DNA of 64,000 nucleotides. It comes from Gordionus sp. m RMFG-2023. Lineage: Eukaryota; Nematomorpha; Gordioida; Chordodea; Parachordodidae. Under the pieces are notes generated by a model. That model saw only the letters and a program-made list of their open reading frames with translations. It was not told the DNA's origin and did no database searches. The DNA lies in contig NC_088778.1 of NCBI RefSeq assembly GCF_954871325.1, positions 4,249,743 through 4,313,742 on the forward strand. The letters are read 5' to 3'. Both the position numbers and the translations under genes were made by a program. Of this stretch, positions 1-26,764 are shown in pieces (position 1 is the first letter of the stretch; each line of letters starts with the position of its first letter).

Positions 1-14637
<14,637 letters not shown>

Positions 14638-16586
14638 ATTCACTATTTATTTTCCTTATTTTTTTTTGGTTAAAAAAAACAAAAATAGCTTTATATATTT
14701 ACTCGCGAACTAACTTGGTTATATATATTTTTTTTATTTCTCCCCAAAACACTCATAAATCCTCTCGAATATATTTGAAGATAAAAAATAACCTAAATAC
14801 CAAAACTTTGTTAGTTAGTTACCATTAAATTTTTTTTTTCAGATACAATATTATAACAAATCCGTAGATTATGTTGTTAAAGAGAAACGACGACCACTGC
14901 TATATAAAATTACAGGAAAAAAATATATATTGCTTTTAACTTCCACCCCACCCCCCCCCCCCCCATCATCATTTATATAAGTCAATACATGTAATTTTTT
15001 TTTAATATCAGAGACAAAAAGACATCTAATGTTTATAAAATATTATCGACATCATTTTTATAATTGTATAAAAAATTTTTTTATAAATTCTCGCTTTTTT
15101 TTATGTTTGACAAGAAATTAATATAATCTTATCTTATTTTTCTTCTACTTAAGTCAAAGAAATTAGGAAAACAAAAAAAATAAACCAATAAAGTTAAAAA
15201 ATTACTCAGTTTTAAATTGGTAAACAAATAGTAAGAAATGAAGAATAAACGTTACTTAATGGTAGATTACTTTAGCGGAAGGATCTTTTATGTTTTAGGC
15301 TAAGGACATACCAAGGCACTGGAGCGTAGCAAGTCAAACATCGAGCCCTGTATAGAAATATTTCGAAAAATATGGATGTTTTAAACGTTTGCATTATTAA
15401 AAATGTTATCATCGGCTTACTTTGTATTTATTCTGAATAATTTCCAAGAGGTGTGCATACATATAACATAACTACCCTGTAAAATTTCTAACTATTTTAT
15501 CGTTTTAATATAATTTTTTATATTGACTAGCATTTTCTTAAACGCGAGTTGGCACGGATATGGTCTTAGCCTTAATGAATTAATATTTAAAAAATCAATA
15601 TATCGTTACCAGAGAATTGGAATATCCCATCTCCACTTTTTGCAATTTTAAAGGAGAGCAATTTTAAAAATTAAGTTTCTGATGTTTTCAATAGGATGGT
15701 TAACCTTATGTTGGCTATAATTTAACTTATATAAATATTTAGGATATTTTTTATGCGAATATAATCATAAAAAATTGTATTTATGTAAAGTCATTTTTGA
15801 CAAATAGTGAATATGGAATAACCTAATCCTCAGACCCAGGAAATACTGGTTTTAAATGGAAATGTTTAAACTTTATTTCATCATAACCTTCACACGTATA
15901 ATAGAACTAAATCATTTAAATTGATCTATAAGCGATATGCTAAGGCTTCTAACGAGAATATTCCCTATTCTAATTAGATGTGAGTAATAATAAATTTAAT
16001 TTATTCTAATTTAACGTTCAATATTCACTTCACTAATATTGTCGAACAATATTTGATATTATTTATCAAGAAACAAATAACAATTTAAGTATTTCATATC
16101 TGTACATGATACGTACCTACGAATTCGTCAATTAACAGAAACCGTTATATGCTAAACAAAAACTATAACGGGAATTTTAATGCGATTAAGATCAATTACG
16201 CATAAATATTGAAGTCTTTTTCGCCGATTGAAAAAATTTTTGAATCTTTTAATTCTATGATCTTTATAGATACTATCTATTCTTTTTGGTTTCCTTAATT
16301 GATATGTAACTATTACTTAATATAATTACTTTAATATTTCATAGAATGTATATATATCTTTTTAAAAAATGGTTTTAATAATTTTATTTTTAATAAAGTT
16401 ATATTTTCTAAAATTTGATAAGAATCTGAATCTCATATAGACGTATAATTTTTTTCCAAAATTGGATATTTATTTTATCAAATTATGAAAATTAAAACCA
16501 TATAAAAAATTTATCCATTTACCTAATTTAATTTAAAAATTGATTAAAATGTTAATAATAATAAAAAATTTTGTTTAAAATAATAC
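14638..16586. other. Rab10 downstream region, no gene seen
   Basis: Follows the Rab10 stop. AT-rich, with a C homopolymer near 14949-14964 and no recognisable coding exon on either strand. It probably holds the Rab10 3' UTR; AATAAA-like words are too common here to choose a polyadenylation site. Confidence 0.5.
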
Positions 16587-16846
16587 GGAATAAAAAATGA
16601 TTAACACCATCTAGCGTAATTAATTGCGTATATTTTATTTATTCCCTTTATTTTTGCAATAGATTAAATCGTTTAAAAATAAAATATATTAAAAATAGAA
16701 TTATAAAGGCTTGAATGGAATAAAAAATGATTAACACCATCTAGCGTAATTAATTGCGTATATTTTATTTATTCCCTTTATTTTTGCAATAGATTAAATC
16801 GTTTAAAAATAAAATATATTAAAAATAGAATTATAAAGGCTTGAAT
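16587..16846. repeat. Exact-looking 130 bp tandem duplication
   Basis: Units 16587-16716 and 16717-16846 both begin GGAATAAAAAATGATTAACA and end GGCTTGAAT. No difference was seen by eye, pointing to a recent duplication. Confidence 0.9.
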
Positions 16847-17150
16847 GTTTAATGTAGAATGGTTATTAGAATGTTCGCACAGGATGTAATATAGGCTAAT
16901 GAAAGCGAATTTATAAGGCTTGAATATTTAATCTAGAATGGTTGTTATAGTAATTTGGTATTTTATTTATATAAGAAATACAAGTTATTATCATATAAGA
17001 AAAACAAGTGATTAAATTTTTATATATTCTGTTGCCTTAAGATATATAACTGAACTTTTAAATATATATTATTTAAGTATATAATAGTTTAACTGACATT
17101 TTAAATATAAATCATTTTAGTAAGTAATAAAATAATAGCGCACATGCAAC
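16818..17150 (-). repeat. Terminal-repeat-like sequence, left copy
   Basis: Direct repeat of 21230 to about 21605, sharing ATTAAAAATAGAATTATAAA, the GTTCGCACAGGATGTAATA block and the end AATAATAGCGCACATGCAACA. Read on the minus strand it would begin TGTTGCATG. The pair encloses gag-protease remains, so these may be LTRs of a decayed retroelement; no clear CA end or primer site was found. Confidence 0.5.
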
Positions 17151-18194
17151 ATGCACTCCCTCCAAAAGAAAAATATATTAAAAAAAATGAATATTGAAAT
17201 TAGGGAATAAACGCTCGCTTGGCATGTGGGAGGTAATTTATATTTATTTTTAAGAATGAAAATATATGTATAAAGGGGAATGGACACCATAGTTGTACAT
17301 GATAGTTTTTTATGTAATTACCCTTACAAAAGGTATAAATTACACTATCAATAGGTACAATTCACACTATAGGTGGCCAATAAACAATAAATATATTTGG
17401 AATAAAATTTATATAATGAAGAAAATTATTTAATCAAAAAAAAAACAATCATTAAAATATATGAAAAAAAGTTTATTATAATAGTGCACATGCAACATGC
17501 ACTCCCTCCAAAAAAAATATTTAAAAAAAATTAAAGTCTTGAAAACACAACATGGTACAACAAAATGGGGAAAGAAAGAACTCGTTTGGCATGCGAGAGG
17601 TAATTTATTTTTAAGAATGAAAATATATGTATCAAGGGGAATTGGCACCATAGTTGTACATGATAGTTTTTTATGTAATTACCCTTACACATTGGCGTAC
17701 GCAGGGGGGGGGGGACAAATCCCCCCCCCCCCAAAGCCAAAAAATGCAGATGCCGGATATATTTTTCAAAAATATTTTTGTCTAGAGTGTTGTGCAGATT
17801 TAATTTAAAACATTTCCATATTTTTTAATTCGTTTGTAAATAAAAATTTTAATTTGTAAAAATTAATAAGAATATATAAATATGTTATTTTAACAACTTT
17901 TTACAAGTCAAATAATTTTGTTTTCAAATAAATTAATAAATATGGAAATGTTTTGTATTAAATTTACACAGTACTATATTAATTTATATTTGTTAATATT
18001 TATTCCTATCTCATATTAAATATATATTTAATTATATTTATTATCACATTCATCACTAAGTTTATCAATTAATTTCGATTTCAAGTTTTCCGGCGTAATA
18101 TTATCTTATTATTTTCAAATTTTTAGTGGCGTAATATTTATCTACCATTTTTAAATTTCTAGTCAAATAATAATTATTCTGAAATTGTCCAACA

Positions 18195-19466
18195 GGGAGA
18201 AAGAAATTGCAACCTTATCCTACGAGATAGAGTCTCCGCCATCAAGCAGTAACAGCTTTTATGGAGTTAGAAGAGCCGATTATTTGCTATTACTGACATA
18301 TCACAATGGCCTTATAGAAATTTTTCCTTAGAAGCAAGAAAATTATTGGATTCAATGCTTATTCCAAATTTTTTTCTCATTAATGTACAACTATTTTATG
18401 TATTACTTTTCTAAAACATAATGACTTGATTAAGAAGATGAGAATAGCGAAGAGCATTTTATTAGAACTCAAGGAAATTAGGGCTAATGTTTATGAAGAA
18501 TTTCATATTTTATATGTTATTGTTAAGTCAAAAGCAGAGCTATACGTGTTTAATATTTGTCTCACTTGACTTGCAGCAAGGCAAGCTCATAGTTAAAACA
18601 TTAATATAGGATCAGTAGAAGAGTATATCTTAGATACAAATACATTTATAAACCAAATAAATGAATGGTTTTTAATTCATTATGCAGCACTTACCAATCT
18701 GCAAATATTATTTCCATAAAAGCCTTCCCAACCTTTTTCAGATGGTGATAGAAAAAAAAATATTTGTTGGATTTTTATCATGAAGATGTTAAAGTATCTT
18801 ATGATGCTTTATTAGCTGAATAACTATGTTTATAAGATTAACTATGGTTGATACAGTTCCAAAAAATGCTATGGATGCTCTGCATTATTTCAAACACATT
18901 TTAGATTATATTCCCAATGTATTAAAAGGGTTTATATATATTAGCAACTCTTCCCAATAGTAAACTAATGAGAGAACATTCTCTTTTTTAAGAAATAACA
19001 GAGCCTTGCAGAGGTACCATTTGCAGGGCATGACCCGGATTTTTTTAAAGATTTTTACGGCTAAGCTCAATTTTCAGGCCCGGCCCGGCCTTTTTTAAAA
19101 TAAAATTTTCAGGCCCGACCCGGATTTTTTAAAAATAAATTATATTTATTTTTGATTTTTATAGCTAATAATAACGATTTCAAATATAGACTGTTAAAAA
19201 AAATTTTCAACCCGGCCTAGATGTTTTTTTTAAAAAAATTTAGGCTCAGCCCGGGTGTTTATTTTTAAAAATTTCGGGCCCGGCCATACTGTCCAGCCCG
19301 GGGCCAGGCCTGCAGGTCTCTGAAAAACATACCAAGAAGTACAACTTTTGAAAGTAGATTGAAAGGTTTGGATCTTTTGAATATTCATAGGCATTTGACA
19401 ACAAGCAAGGATGAGATAATTGAAAAATTAGCTCAATCCCAACGAAAATTGGATTTTACATTGTAA
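18195..19466 (+). pseudogene. Decayed hAT transposase in copy A
   Basis: Fragments in several frames include MRIAKSILLELKEIRANVY, NAMDALHYFKHILDYIPN and TNERTFSFLRN, then, after the nested insert, TFESRLKGLDLLNIH and LAQSQRKLDFTL at the stop. This order matches the C-terminal half of DUF4371/dimerisation-domain hAT transposases. Many stops and frameshifts are present, and the N-terminal part is gone. Confidence 0.75.
18999..19322 (+). mobile_element. Nested CCGG-rich MITE inside hAT copy A
   Basis: Begins CAGAGCCTTGCAGAGG and ends CCTGCAGGTCTCTG, with internal short motifs such as GGCCCGGCCCGG in both orientations near both ends. The middle is AT-rich. It interrupts the transposase between TNERTFSFLRN and TFESRL. 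The same insert sits at the same point in hAT copy B. Confidence 0.8.
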
Positions 19467-20491
19467 ATATATAACATACAAAATACAATTATTCCCTAAG
19501 CTTTTTGTGTATTAATTTATATTTCTAACATTTAAATTTTTTATACTTTATATATAAATTTTAAAGCTCAAAAAATTCAAATTTCTATTTTGGGTCATTT
19601 AAGTGATTCTTTACATATAATTTTTTTATAATTCACATTAATTTAAAATTGTGTATTAGAAATAGTTATTAGTCCTGATAAATTTATGCTTGATATTTTT
19701 AAAAAACAATAATATTCATTTAAAAAATTTATTATCCCCCCCCCCCCAGACCAAATTCCTGCGTACGCTACTGCCCTTACAAAAGGTATAAATTACACTA
19801 TCAATAGGTACAATTCACACTATAGGTAGCCAATAAACAATAAATATATTTGGAATAAAATTTATATAATGAAGAAAATTATTTAATCAAAAAAAAACTA
19901 TCATTAAAATATATGAAAAAAAATTTATTATAATTCTTGAAAACACAACATGGTACAACAAAATGGGGAAAAAAGAACTCATTTGGCATGCGAGAGGTAA
20001 TTTATTTTTAAGAATGTAAATATATGTATCAAGGGGAATTGGCACCATAGTTGAACATGATAGTTTTTTATGTAATTACCCTTACAAAAGGTATAAATTA
20101 CACCATCGATAGGTACAATTAACACTATAGGTGGCCAATAAACAATAAATATATTTGGAATAAAATTAATATAAAAAAAAATTTGGAGATGGTGATAAAA
20201 AAAATATAAGAAAAGCGTATTATCATAGAAAACAATTATAATTAAAGAACCATTATGATCTAAATGAATAATTTTGACCTTAGAAAATTTGAATTTAAGA
20301 TGACATTACTGATCCTCTCAGTGACAATACCCCCACGCCATAATTGATTGATGCTCACTTTGAAAAAAAAAACGGAGTTGCGTAAAGTTAATTCTCAAAA
20401 TTTAATTCTTTTAAAATTAAGGTAGTAAATCAAAGTCATTGTCATTTCTTTTAAATTTAAGGTTATAATCAAAGTCATTGTCATTGAACAA

Positions 20492-21229
20492 TCAACCGAT
20501 TCCTATTCGAAGCGATAACGGATTATAAAAAGTTAAAAAATTAACCCTATCTCCTATTTCTTTAGTATTAACAACTTCATCCTTCGTAAGCTTTTCAAAC
20601 TCTTTCATGGGCAAGGATGACACCGGAGAACCAGTATCTATCATAAAAGAAAAATCATAATTATTAACTTGAAGGTCAATCATAATATCATTAATAAAAT
20701 TAATTTTATTTCTTGGCCTTAAATTATAAGGGGTTTGTATCATCTCCGTCTTTTTGAAATTGTTGTAATAGCTGTTGTTGTTGTTGCTGCTGCCGTTGTT
20801 GTTGTTGCTGCTGCCGTTGTTGTTGTTGTTGCTGCTGTTGTTGTTGTAATTGTTGTTGTTGGTGTTGGCCTTAAAAGTCTGCTTGTTCTCTTTCCAAGAC
20901 GAAAAGCCTTGCCAATCGGTTCTATCCTCTCTTCTTCAAGAATCTTTCTCTACATATGTTTTATTATTATTGATCTCCAACGATTCAAATTTGACAACAA
21001 TGTCCTCTATAATATTAATCTCTGTAGTATTTTCTTCAATCAACCTTGTTTTTAGCTTTTCATTACGACAATTCAAGATAAAATGCACCGACAAAAATTC
21101 AGGATTGAGCCCCGAACCATACCCTTTCAGTCTATCGAAATACTCTCTGGAAGACTCAAGTCTGTCCGGTTTTGTATTGAACAACTCCAAAATACTCGTG
21201 ATCTTTACATTGCCCCTATCCTCCACCAT
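20492..21229 (-). pseudogene. Retroelement gag and aspartic protease remains
   Basis: The minus strand opens with an acidic/basic gag-like segment, 21229-20936 (REYFDRLKGYGSGLN, FILNCRNEKLKTRL). After a break, an asparagine-rich low-complexity stretch coded by the TTG/TGC triplet repeat at 20760-20860 leads to YNLRPRNK and FMIDTGSPVSSLP, 20740-20600. D-T-G-S is the retroviral-type protease active site. The protease is cut off at 20492 and no reverse transcriptase is visible. It lies directly against the right terminal-repeat-like sequence at 21230. Confidence 0.65.
20760..20862. repeat. GTT/GCT trinucleotide repeat
   Basis: Imperfect TTG and CTG triplets. On the minus strand they add asparagine and serine runs to the gag-like frame. 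Confidence 0.85.
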
Positions 21230-21605
21230 ATTAAAAATAGAATTATAAAGGCTTGAATGTTTAATGTAGAATGGTTATTAGAATGTTCGCACAGGATGTA
21301 ATATAGGCTAATGAAAGCGAATTTATAAGGCTTGAATATTTAATCTAGAATGGTTGTTATAGTAATTTGGTATTTTATTTATATAATTTAAAAAGAAAGA
21401 AATACAAGTTATTATCATATAAGAAAAACAAGTGATTAAAATAAAAATATATATTTTTTTTATATATACATTCTGTTGCCTTAAGATATATAACTGAACT
21501 TTTAAATATATATTATTTAAGTATATAATAGTTTAACTGACATTTTAAATATAAATCATTTTAGTAAGTAATAAAATAATAGCGCACATGCGCACATGCA
21601 ACAAA
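21230..21605 (-). repeat. Terminal-repeat-like sequence, right copy
   Basis: Direct repeat of 16818-17150, with two extra short A/T insertions and a GCACATGC doubling at its right end. Confidence 0.55.
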
Positions 21606-22119
21606 ATATAGCAATTATTTAAAAACAGTCCTTCATACATTCGTCCATACATTATTCTTTATTAGCAATCCTTCTAAAATTTGGATAAAAGTGATAATGC
21701 TCAATATAAATTGTGGTGATCTCTATATGCTTAGTGGTAAGACTTACGGACTTTTAGTTAAGTAAAACAACGTACACAAATTTTCTTGTAAAAATGTTTT
21801 ATTTCTTTCAATTTAAGTACAAAAAAAATATATTTTTTATAATCGCGAAGAATGAATACAATAATTAATTTTTCTTTTCTTTTTTTACATAAACTTTTTT
21901 AAAAAAAATCAATAATACCAAATCAATATATATTTTTCTTTACACTTTTCATCAATAACCTAATTTCAACACAAAAATCAATACATTTTTACATCATATC
22001 ACAACAATATCCATAAATGGACGTTAACTGCATATATCTATTATAATAATCTTAAAAAACGTTAATCAATTTTAACCAATAGTGTTCTTTTTAAAAATAT
22101 TTGTCAAATGATAATCATC
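21606..22119. other. AT-rich stretch, nothing recognised
   Basis: No coding or repeat signal beyond homopolymer runs. Confidence 0.5.
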
Positions 22120-22615
22120 ATAGCAATTTTAAGCCAATAGTAATTCCCATGTGATTTGTAATATAGCGAATTTCTTCAATCTATTGTTTGGTTATCTGAT
22201 AGCAATTAATTATAAATTTAAATATATAGGTGTGATGATATAAATTTTTGATATTAATGAATAATTTTTAATTATTTTAGAGTTAATTTTAGATTGCATT
22301 AGAATATTTTGAGAAACATGGATTTCCAAACTGCCTTGGCTCATTAGATGTTAAGTACATAAAAATCAAAAGTTCTGCAAAATCTGCCATTTTTTCAATT
22401 ATAAATCTTTTAAATCTATTGCTTGGTTTAGCTGATAGCAATTACAAATTTATATTATAGATGTGATTGTGGCACTCTCAGAAATAGCAGTTTATATCAA
22501 AGTAAATTTTTTTAATTTTTTAGAGTTAGAAAATCAAACATTTTATATCTTGAGAAACATGGATTTCGAAATTGTATTGGCTAATGGTAAGCACATAAAA
22601 ATAAATAGTACTGCT
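22120..22615 (+). pseudogene. Harbinger (DDE_Tnp_4) transposase relic, tandemly duplicated
   Basis: Forward translation gives FEKHGFPNCLGSLDVKYIKI followed by FSIINLLNLLLGLADSNYKF, matching the Harbinger nuclease pattern FPNCxGxxDGKHIxI ... FSIxLLxLxDxxYKF, with D retained in GSLD. The piece is duplicated in tandem with a period near 240 bp: LLFGYLIAINYKF precedes it, and a weaker HGFRNCIG follows at about 22555. Stops interrupt every frame. Confidence 0.65.
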
Positions 22616-22907
22616 GTTATATAATAAATTTAAATATTATATACAGTGATATGTGTAAATTTTATATCAAGCGTTCTTAAAATTATCTTCACTTTTATAT
22701 TCTGATATATTCAAATTGTACAATTATACTTTACTTTTACTTTTCGTTTTATAACTTAACCTTTTGATTTTATATTCTAATTTTTAGATATAAAAAAGTT
22801 ATATAAACCATATGAAATATAAATAGAGTGAACATTTTTTATTTACTAATCAAGTGTTCCACATGCCTTTTCACATGCAAAATTAGATTTTTTTAATCAA
22901 TTGATAT

Positions 22908-23392
22908 CTTTTAATTAGGTAATTTCATAGGTAAATATTTGCATCTCTCTTATCTTTTCTGAAAATTTGGCTTTTCTACATGCATTCCATAGTGTGTATA
23001 TTTTCTCATAACTTCATAATTGTTGAGTGCATGTATTCATAACATATTATAACATTTTTGATTAATTGTATAACCTATTTGTTTTCTTATATATAATTTG
23101 ACTATGATTGAAGTTAAATTTCTATTATTTGTTAACTTTTATACAACTATATACCTTTTAATTAGGTAATTTTTAGGCATAAGTAAATATTGCCATCTCT
23201 CTTGCCTTTTCTTAAAATTTGACCTTTTTACATGCATTCCATAGTGTTGTATATTTTCTCATAACTTCATAATTGTAAAATGTATGTTATTCATAACTTA
23301 TTATAACAGTTTTGATCAAATGTATAACATTTTTGTTACTTATATATAATTTGATTATTATTAAAGTTAACCTCCTATTATTTGTTAACTTA
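22908..23392. repeat. Tandem duplication of about 245 bp
   Basis: Two units, starting at 22908 and 23154, share CTTTTAATTAGGTAATTT, TACATGCATTCCATAGTGT and TTTTCTCATAACTTCATAAT. They are diverged by scattered indels. Confidence 0.8.
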
Positions 23393-23814
23393 GAATATCT
23401 TTTTATTTTTTCTATTGTAATTTAATAACAATATCTTAAATTCAATTTTATATTTTGTAACTAACTAATAAATCATTTGGATGGGTGGTGGTATGTTTAA
23501 AATTTAAATTAGGATAAACATAATTTAAGTTTGGTACTTTAATATGTATTCATGAATTTCATATATATCAGGAGCTAAACAGTAGAATGATAGGTAAATC
23601 AGATATTTCCCCTTCATTTGATGATAATTTTGAAAAATTTTCCCCAATAATATAAAATGGCAAAAAAAAATGTACATATGAAAGATTTAATTCTTATAAA
23701 CCCCTTACATCAGGCCTATTTTTCTGGATCCAAGGAAAAAATATATTATTCTGGGTTTTCCTGGGCTTGGGAAATATTTTTCACAATTAATATGGACTTG
23801 GACGTAGCTTGAGA
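23393..23814. other. AT-rich stretch with a weak GC-motif patch
   Basis: A patch at 23710-23790 (CAGGCCTATTTTTCTGG, TTTTCCTGGGCTTGGG) looks like a remnant of a subterminal-motif MITE. Nothing else was recognised. Confidence 0.4.
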
Positions 23815-24710
23815 AATAATGATTTTAGCTTAAATAATATGAGATTTAGCAAATATGATATCCAAGCATTTCTGCTAGCTATGAGCAAAATCTACATAAT
23901 GTTACTTTGTATAATCTTAATTGGGCGGTTTTTTATAATCGATCATGCTTTTTAACAACACTACTTTTAAAACATGCTAAAACAAATTTAGTATTAGTAA
24001 ACAATCTATATATTTATAATTATTGTCACCAGTTTCAGCCAATAATTTTAGGTGCTTACGATATTGTCAGTAGTGTTGTAAATCGGCTCGATTTGAGCCG
24101 ATTATTAAAAACGGCTAACTCAATATTTTAGCCAGAAAAATCGTCGAGTTTTCTTTAATAGATGTTCATACCTTTGTGCCACCTATGGGCAGTAATTATA
24201 TTTCAAAATTTCTATTTGTATGTTTTATACCTTAAAAAGTAAATATTTAACCTTAATGTTTCTTTCTATGTGGTTTTTATGAATGAATGTTTTTACTTTT
24301 TAAATAAAGGTGTCAGGGCGGCTAATTGTCCACTTATAGTATGTCTATTGAGGTAAATATTACATTAACCAGAATTTTCTATCTGTTTCTGGCAGGCTAA
24401 GTGTGTTACTATTGACATTTGTAAGAAAAATAATAACGTAAAGATGAGAGATTTATCCAGAGCCCATTGGAATGCTGTGAAGCTCCGTCTTAGGCTAGCA
24501 ACTGATGAATTTTGAGAGATGATGAAAATAAAACGAAATACAGTTATGAGATTATTCGTTATAAAAAAGATGTTTTGTGGGTTATATAAATAAAATAGGT
24601 ATTCATTTAACATTATTCTGCCACATTTTAAAGGCCTATTACAACAAGTTATAATTAAGAAATTTTACGCTGGATATTAACAAATTAATTAGAAAGGAAT
24701 AGAGAAAAGA
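23815..24710 (+). repeat. Dispersed repeat, longest copy
   Basis: 23815-24250 matches 35000-35400 (ATTATTGTCACCAGTTTCAG and following), and 24190-24710 matches 32650-33290. It carries a partial copy of the GTTGTTAAA MITE at 24067-24180. A short open stretch at 24397-24512 (MRDLSRAHWNAVKLRLR) may be coding residue of an unidentified element. Confidence 0.65.
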
Positions 24711-24738
24711 TGAGAATAACAATAATAAGTGCTAAGTC

Positions 24739-25300
24739 TAGTGTTTGCAACGGTCCGGTCCAGTCCGGTCTTATTAGACTTTTCGGTCCTATGGGACGGT
24801 CCCGTCCAACAACACGGTCCCACGGTCCGGTCCGGTCCGACCGAAGACCGATTAAAGAATATAAAAGTTTACTATAAATTGCTTTATAGTTAATGTGTAT
24901 GTACATGAACATATAAAATATGATTATTTAATGCCTAACACTATATAATATCTAATTCATCGTTTACTTTTTATATTCTTCCGTTTCATTAAATTCAATA
25001 TTCATAGTTTACTTTTTATATTCTTCTTTGATTAGGCATTTGTCTATAATATAATAAAAATGAATTGATTATATAATTGAAATATTAATAGGGTAATTTA
25101 ACTATTCATTTTTAATAAATTTAAATGCAGAATAAAACTTTTGTAGCTTTATAAAAAAAATTTTTTTAGGTGGGACCGGACCGCCTGGACCGGACCCGAC
25201 CGACGGTCCCACGGTCCGGTCTCATTTGACTTAACGGTCCATCGGTCCGGTCCCATTTTAGAAAAAAAGACCGGACCGAACCGGACCGTTGCAAACACTA
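24739..25300. mobile_element. hAT-type MITE with 8 bp target duplication
   Basis: Ends TAGTGTTTGCAACGGTCCGG and its exact reverse complement, flanked by GCTAAGTC at 24731-24738 and 25301-25308. Both 120 bp ends are packed with GGTCC/GGACC motifs in both orientations; the 300 bp centre is AT-rich and non-coding. No transposase is present, so movement depended on a related autonomous hAT. Confidence 0.95.
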
Positions 25301-25435
25301 GCTAAGTCGATGCCACACATTCAGTGGGCATAAATATTATTATTTATACGCGCTAAAATGACAGATAAATGTTTAGGATCGCATCAAAGTTGAAGATGTA
25401 GTCTAAGACTCTGACCAGATTCTTCAAAAAAGAAA

Positions 25436-25612
25436 ATTGTAAGATAAGAGAAGAGAGAGAAGAAGAGAAGAGAAGAAGAAGAAGAAGAAGAAGAAGAGAA
25501 GAGAAGAGAGAAGAAGAAGAAGAGAAGAGAAGAGAAGAGAAGAAGAAGAAGAAGAGAAGAGAAGAGAAGAGAAGAGAAGAAGAGAAGAGAAGAGAAGAGA
25601 AGAGAAGAGTGC
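25436..25612. repeat. GAA/GAGAA purine microsatellite
   Basis: About 175 bp of GAA and AGAGA units on the + strand. Apparent open frames across it are low-complexity artefacts. Confidence 0.95.
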
Positions 25613-25689
25613 CCCAAATGAATTAGGTTACTAAGTTCAACATTTTTATAGTCATATAAAGCTGTTATATTGTTATCTAGAAAACAAAT

Positions 25690-26375
25690 TTCTTCTAAGT
25701 TAAAGTGTATTTCAACTTAGGAAATTTAACCAGAACCAAAATTGGGCTTCCACATAGATTTAATTTTTTTAAAAAAAAGTTCTTTACTGCTTAAATCATT
25801 TAAACGATCTTTGAACTTTGAGATTGAACTTTAAAAATATTGGTTTTAACCTTTAATCTTAGACTTAAATTAACGATTTTTAATATCGAAATTAAATTGA
25901 AAATAGGTGCATCAACTGGTTAAACAAATCATAAATAGAATTCAACCTCCAGGTCTAATTTTTAAGAGTTGATTTCAAACCTAGCCTTTAAGCCATCAAA
26001 AAAAAAGCTTCGACTAATGTGGTTAAATGGTTCGATTTTTAAAAACTCATAATTTCGATAAGAGATGTCTAAACTTTTCTGCCCTATATAAGCAAAATCT
26101 TAAAGCTTGCAAAATATTCGCTGGCGAAAATATTAGGTAAGCCTTTTTTTTTAAAAAAATAGAGCCTTTTAACAACGTTAGCTTCGACATAGAGGTAAAA
26201 ATATTTTTAATAGAAAAACTTTATCCTCAAGGTTACATTTAAAAAAAAATGTGCTTCAATTACAATATCAAACTTAAAAATCCAAGCTTAAATTTGAAGT
26301 TAAAATCAAAAGGGAACTTCAATCTAGAGGTTAAACTAATCAAAAATTGGCATCAACTTCAGTGTTGTAGGGGTG
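25690..26375. repeat. Decayed minisatellite, block 1
   Basis: Degenerate iterations of a unit near 40-45 bp, best seen as TTCAATCTAGAGGTTAAACT, TTCAACCTCCAGG and TTTGAAGTTAAAAT separated by A-rich spacers. Related blocks occur at 31390-31950 and 34056-34110. Confidence 0.55.
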
Positions 26376-26764
26376 GGCATTCAGGGCACCAATCCCTTTC
26401 AAATATAAATGAAAACATGTATGTTCCTAGAAGTCTGCAGTGAAAAAGTTTTAACCCAAACGCTCGCCATCATTATTTTAAATTATTTAACCAGCTAATC
26501 ATCTCATTGTTTTTGTTAAAAAACTCATCCGCCCACTAATTTAATCTAAAATTCTTCTTTAACCTGCCTGCTCAATTAGGAAATTATCTATTATTTGGTT
26601 TAAATCTTTATTTATTATGTTATAATACGTATTTATTATTTATATCCATAAAATATGCATCATCATAGTATATTGGGACTATATTATCATGGTCAACATA
26701 TTGACGAATAGGATTTCTTTCGACGATGCAGTTTTCTAGCAACCGATCATGACGACTGATATCA

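Larger units (their letters stand above)
17690..19773 (+). mobile_element. Degenerate hAT element, copy A
   Basis: Ends CATTGGCGTACGCAGG and, reversed, CAGTAGCGTACGCAGG, flanked by the 8 bp duplication CCCTTACA (17682-17689 and 19774-19781). C/G homopolymers sit just inside both ends. A decayed transposase reads forward inside. The element itself carries a nested 324 bp insertion at 18999-19322. Confidence 0.92.
17190..20190. repeat. Tandem array of about 300 bp units, interrupted by a hAT
   Basis: Units share AACACAACATGGTACAACAA, GGCATGCGAGAGGTAATTTA, TAGTTGTACATGATAGTTTT and the AATAAACAATAAATATATTT block. Copy 1 is about 17190-17480, copy 2 is 17480-17689 resuming at 19774-19935, and copy 3 is 19936-20190. 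The hAT insertion splits copy 2 exactly, so the array predates it. Confidence 0.8.

Noticed and set aside
14940-14970. C homopolymer as a telomere- or quadruplex-like element
   Set aside because: A single mononucleotide run with no repeat structure; length is also unreliable in assemblies.
20735-21248. Forward open frames of valine/alanine and serine type
   Set aside because: Antisense shadows of the gag-protease region and the triplet repeat.
25384-25617. Leucine/serine-rich minus-strand frame
   Set aside because: Translation of the GAA purine microsatellite.
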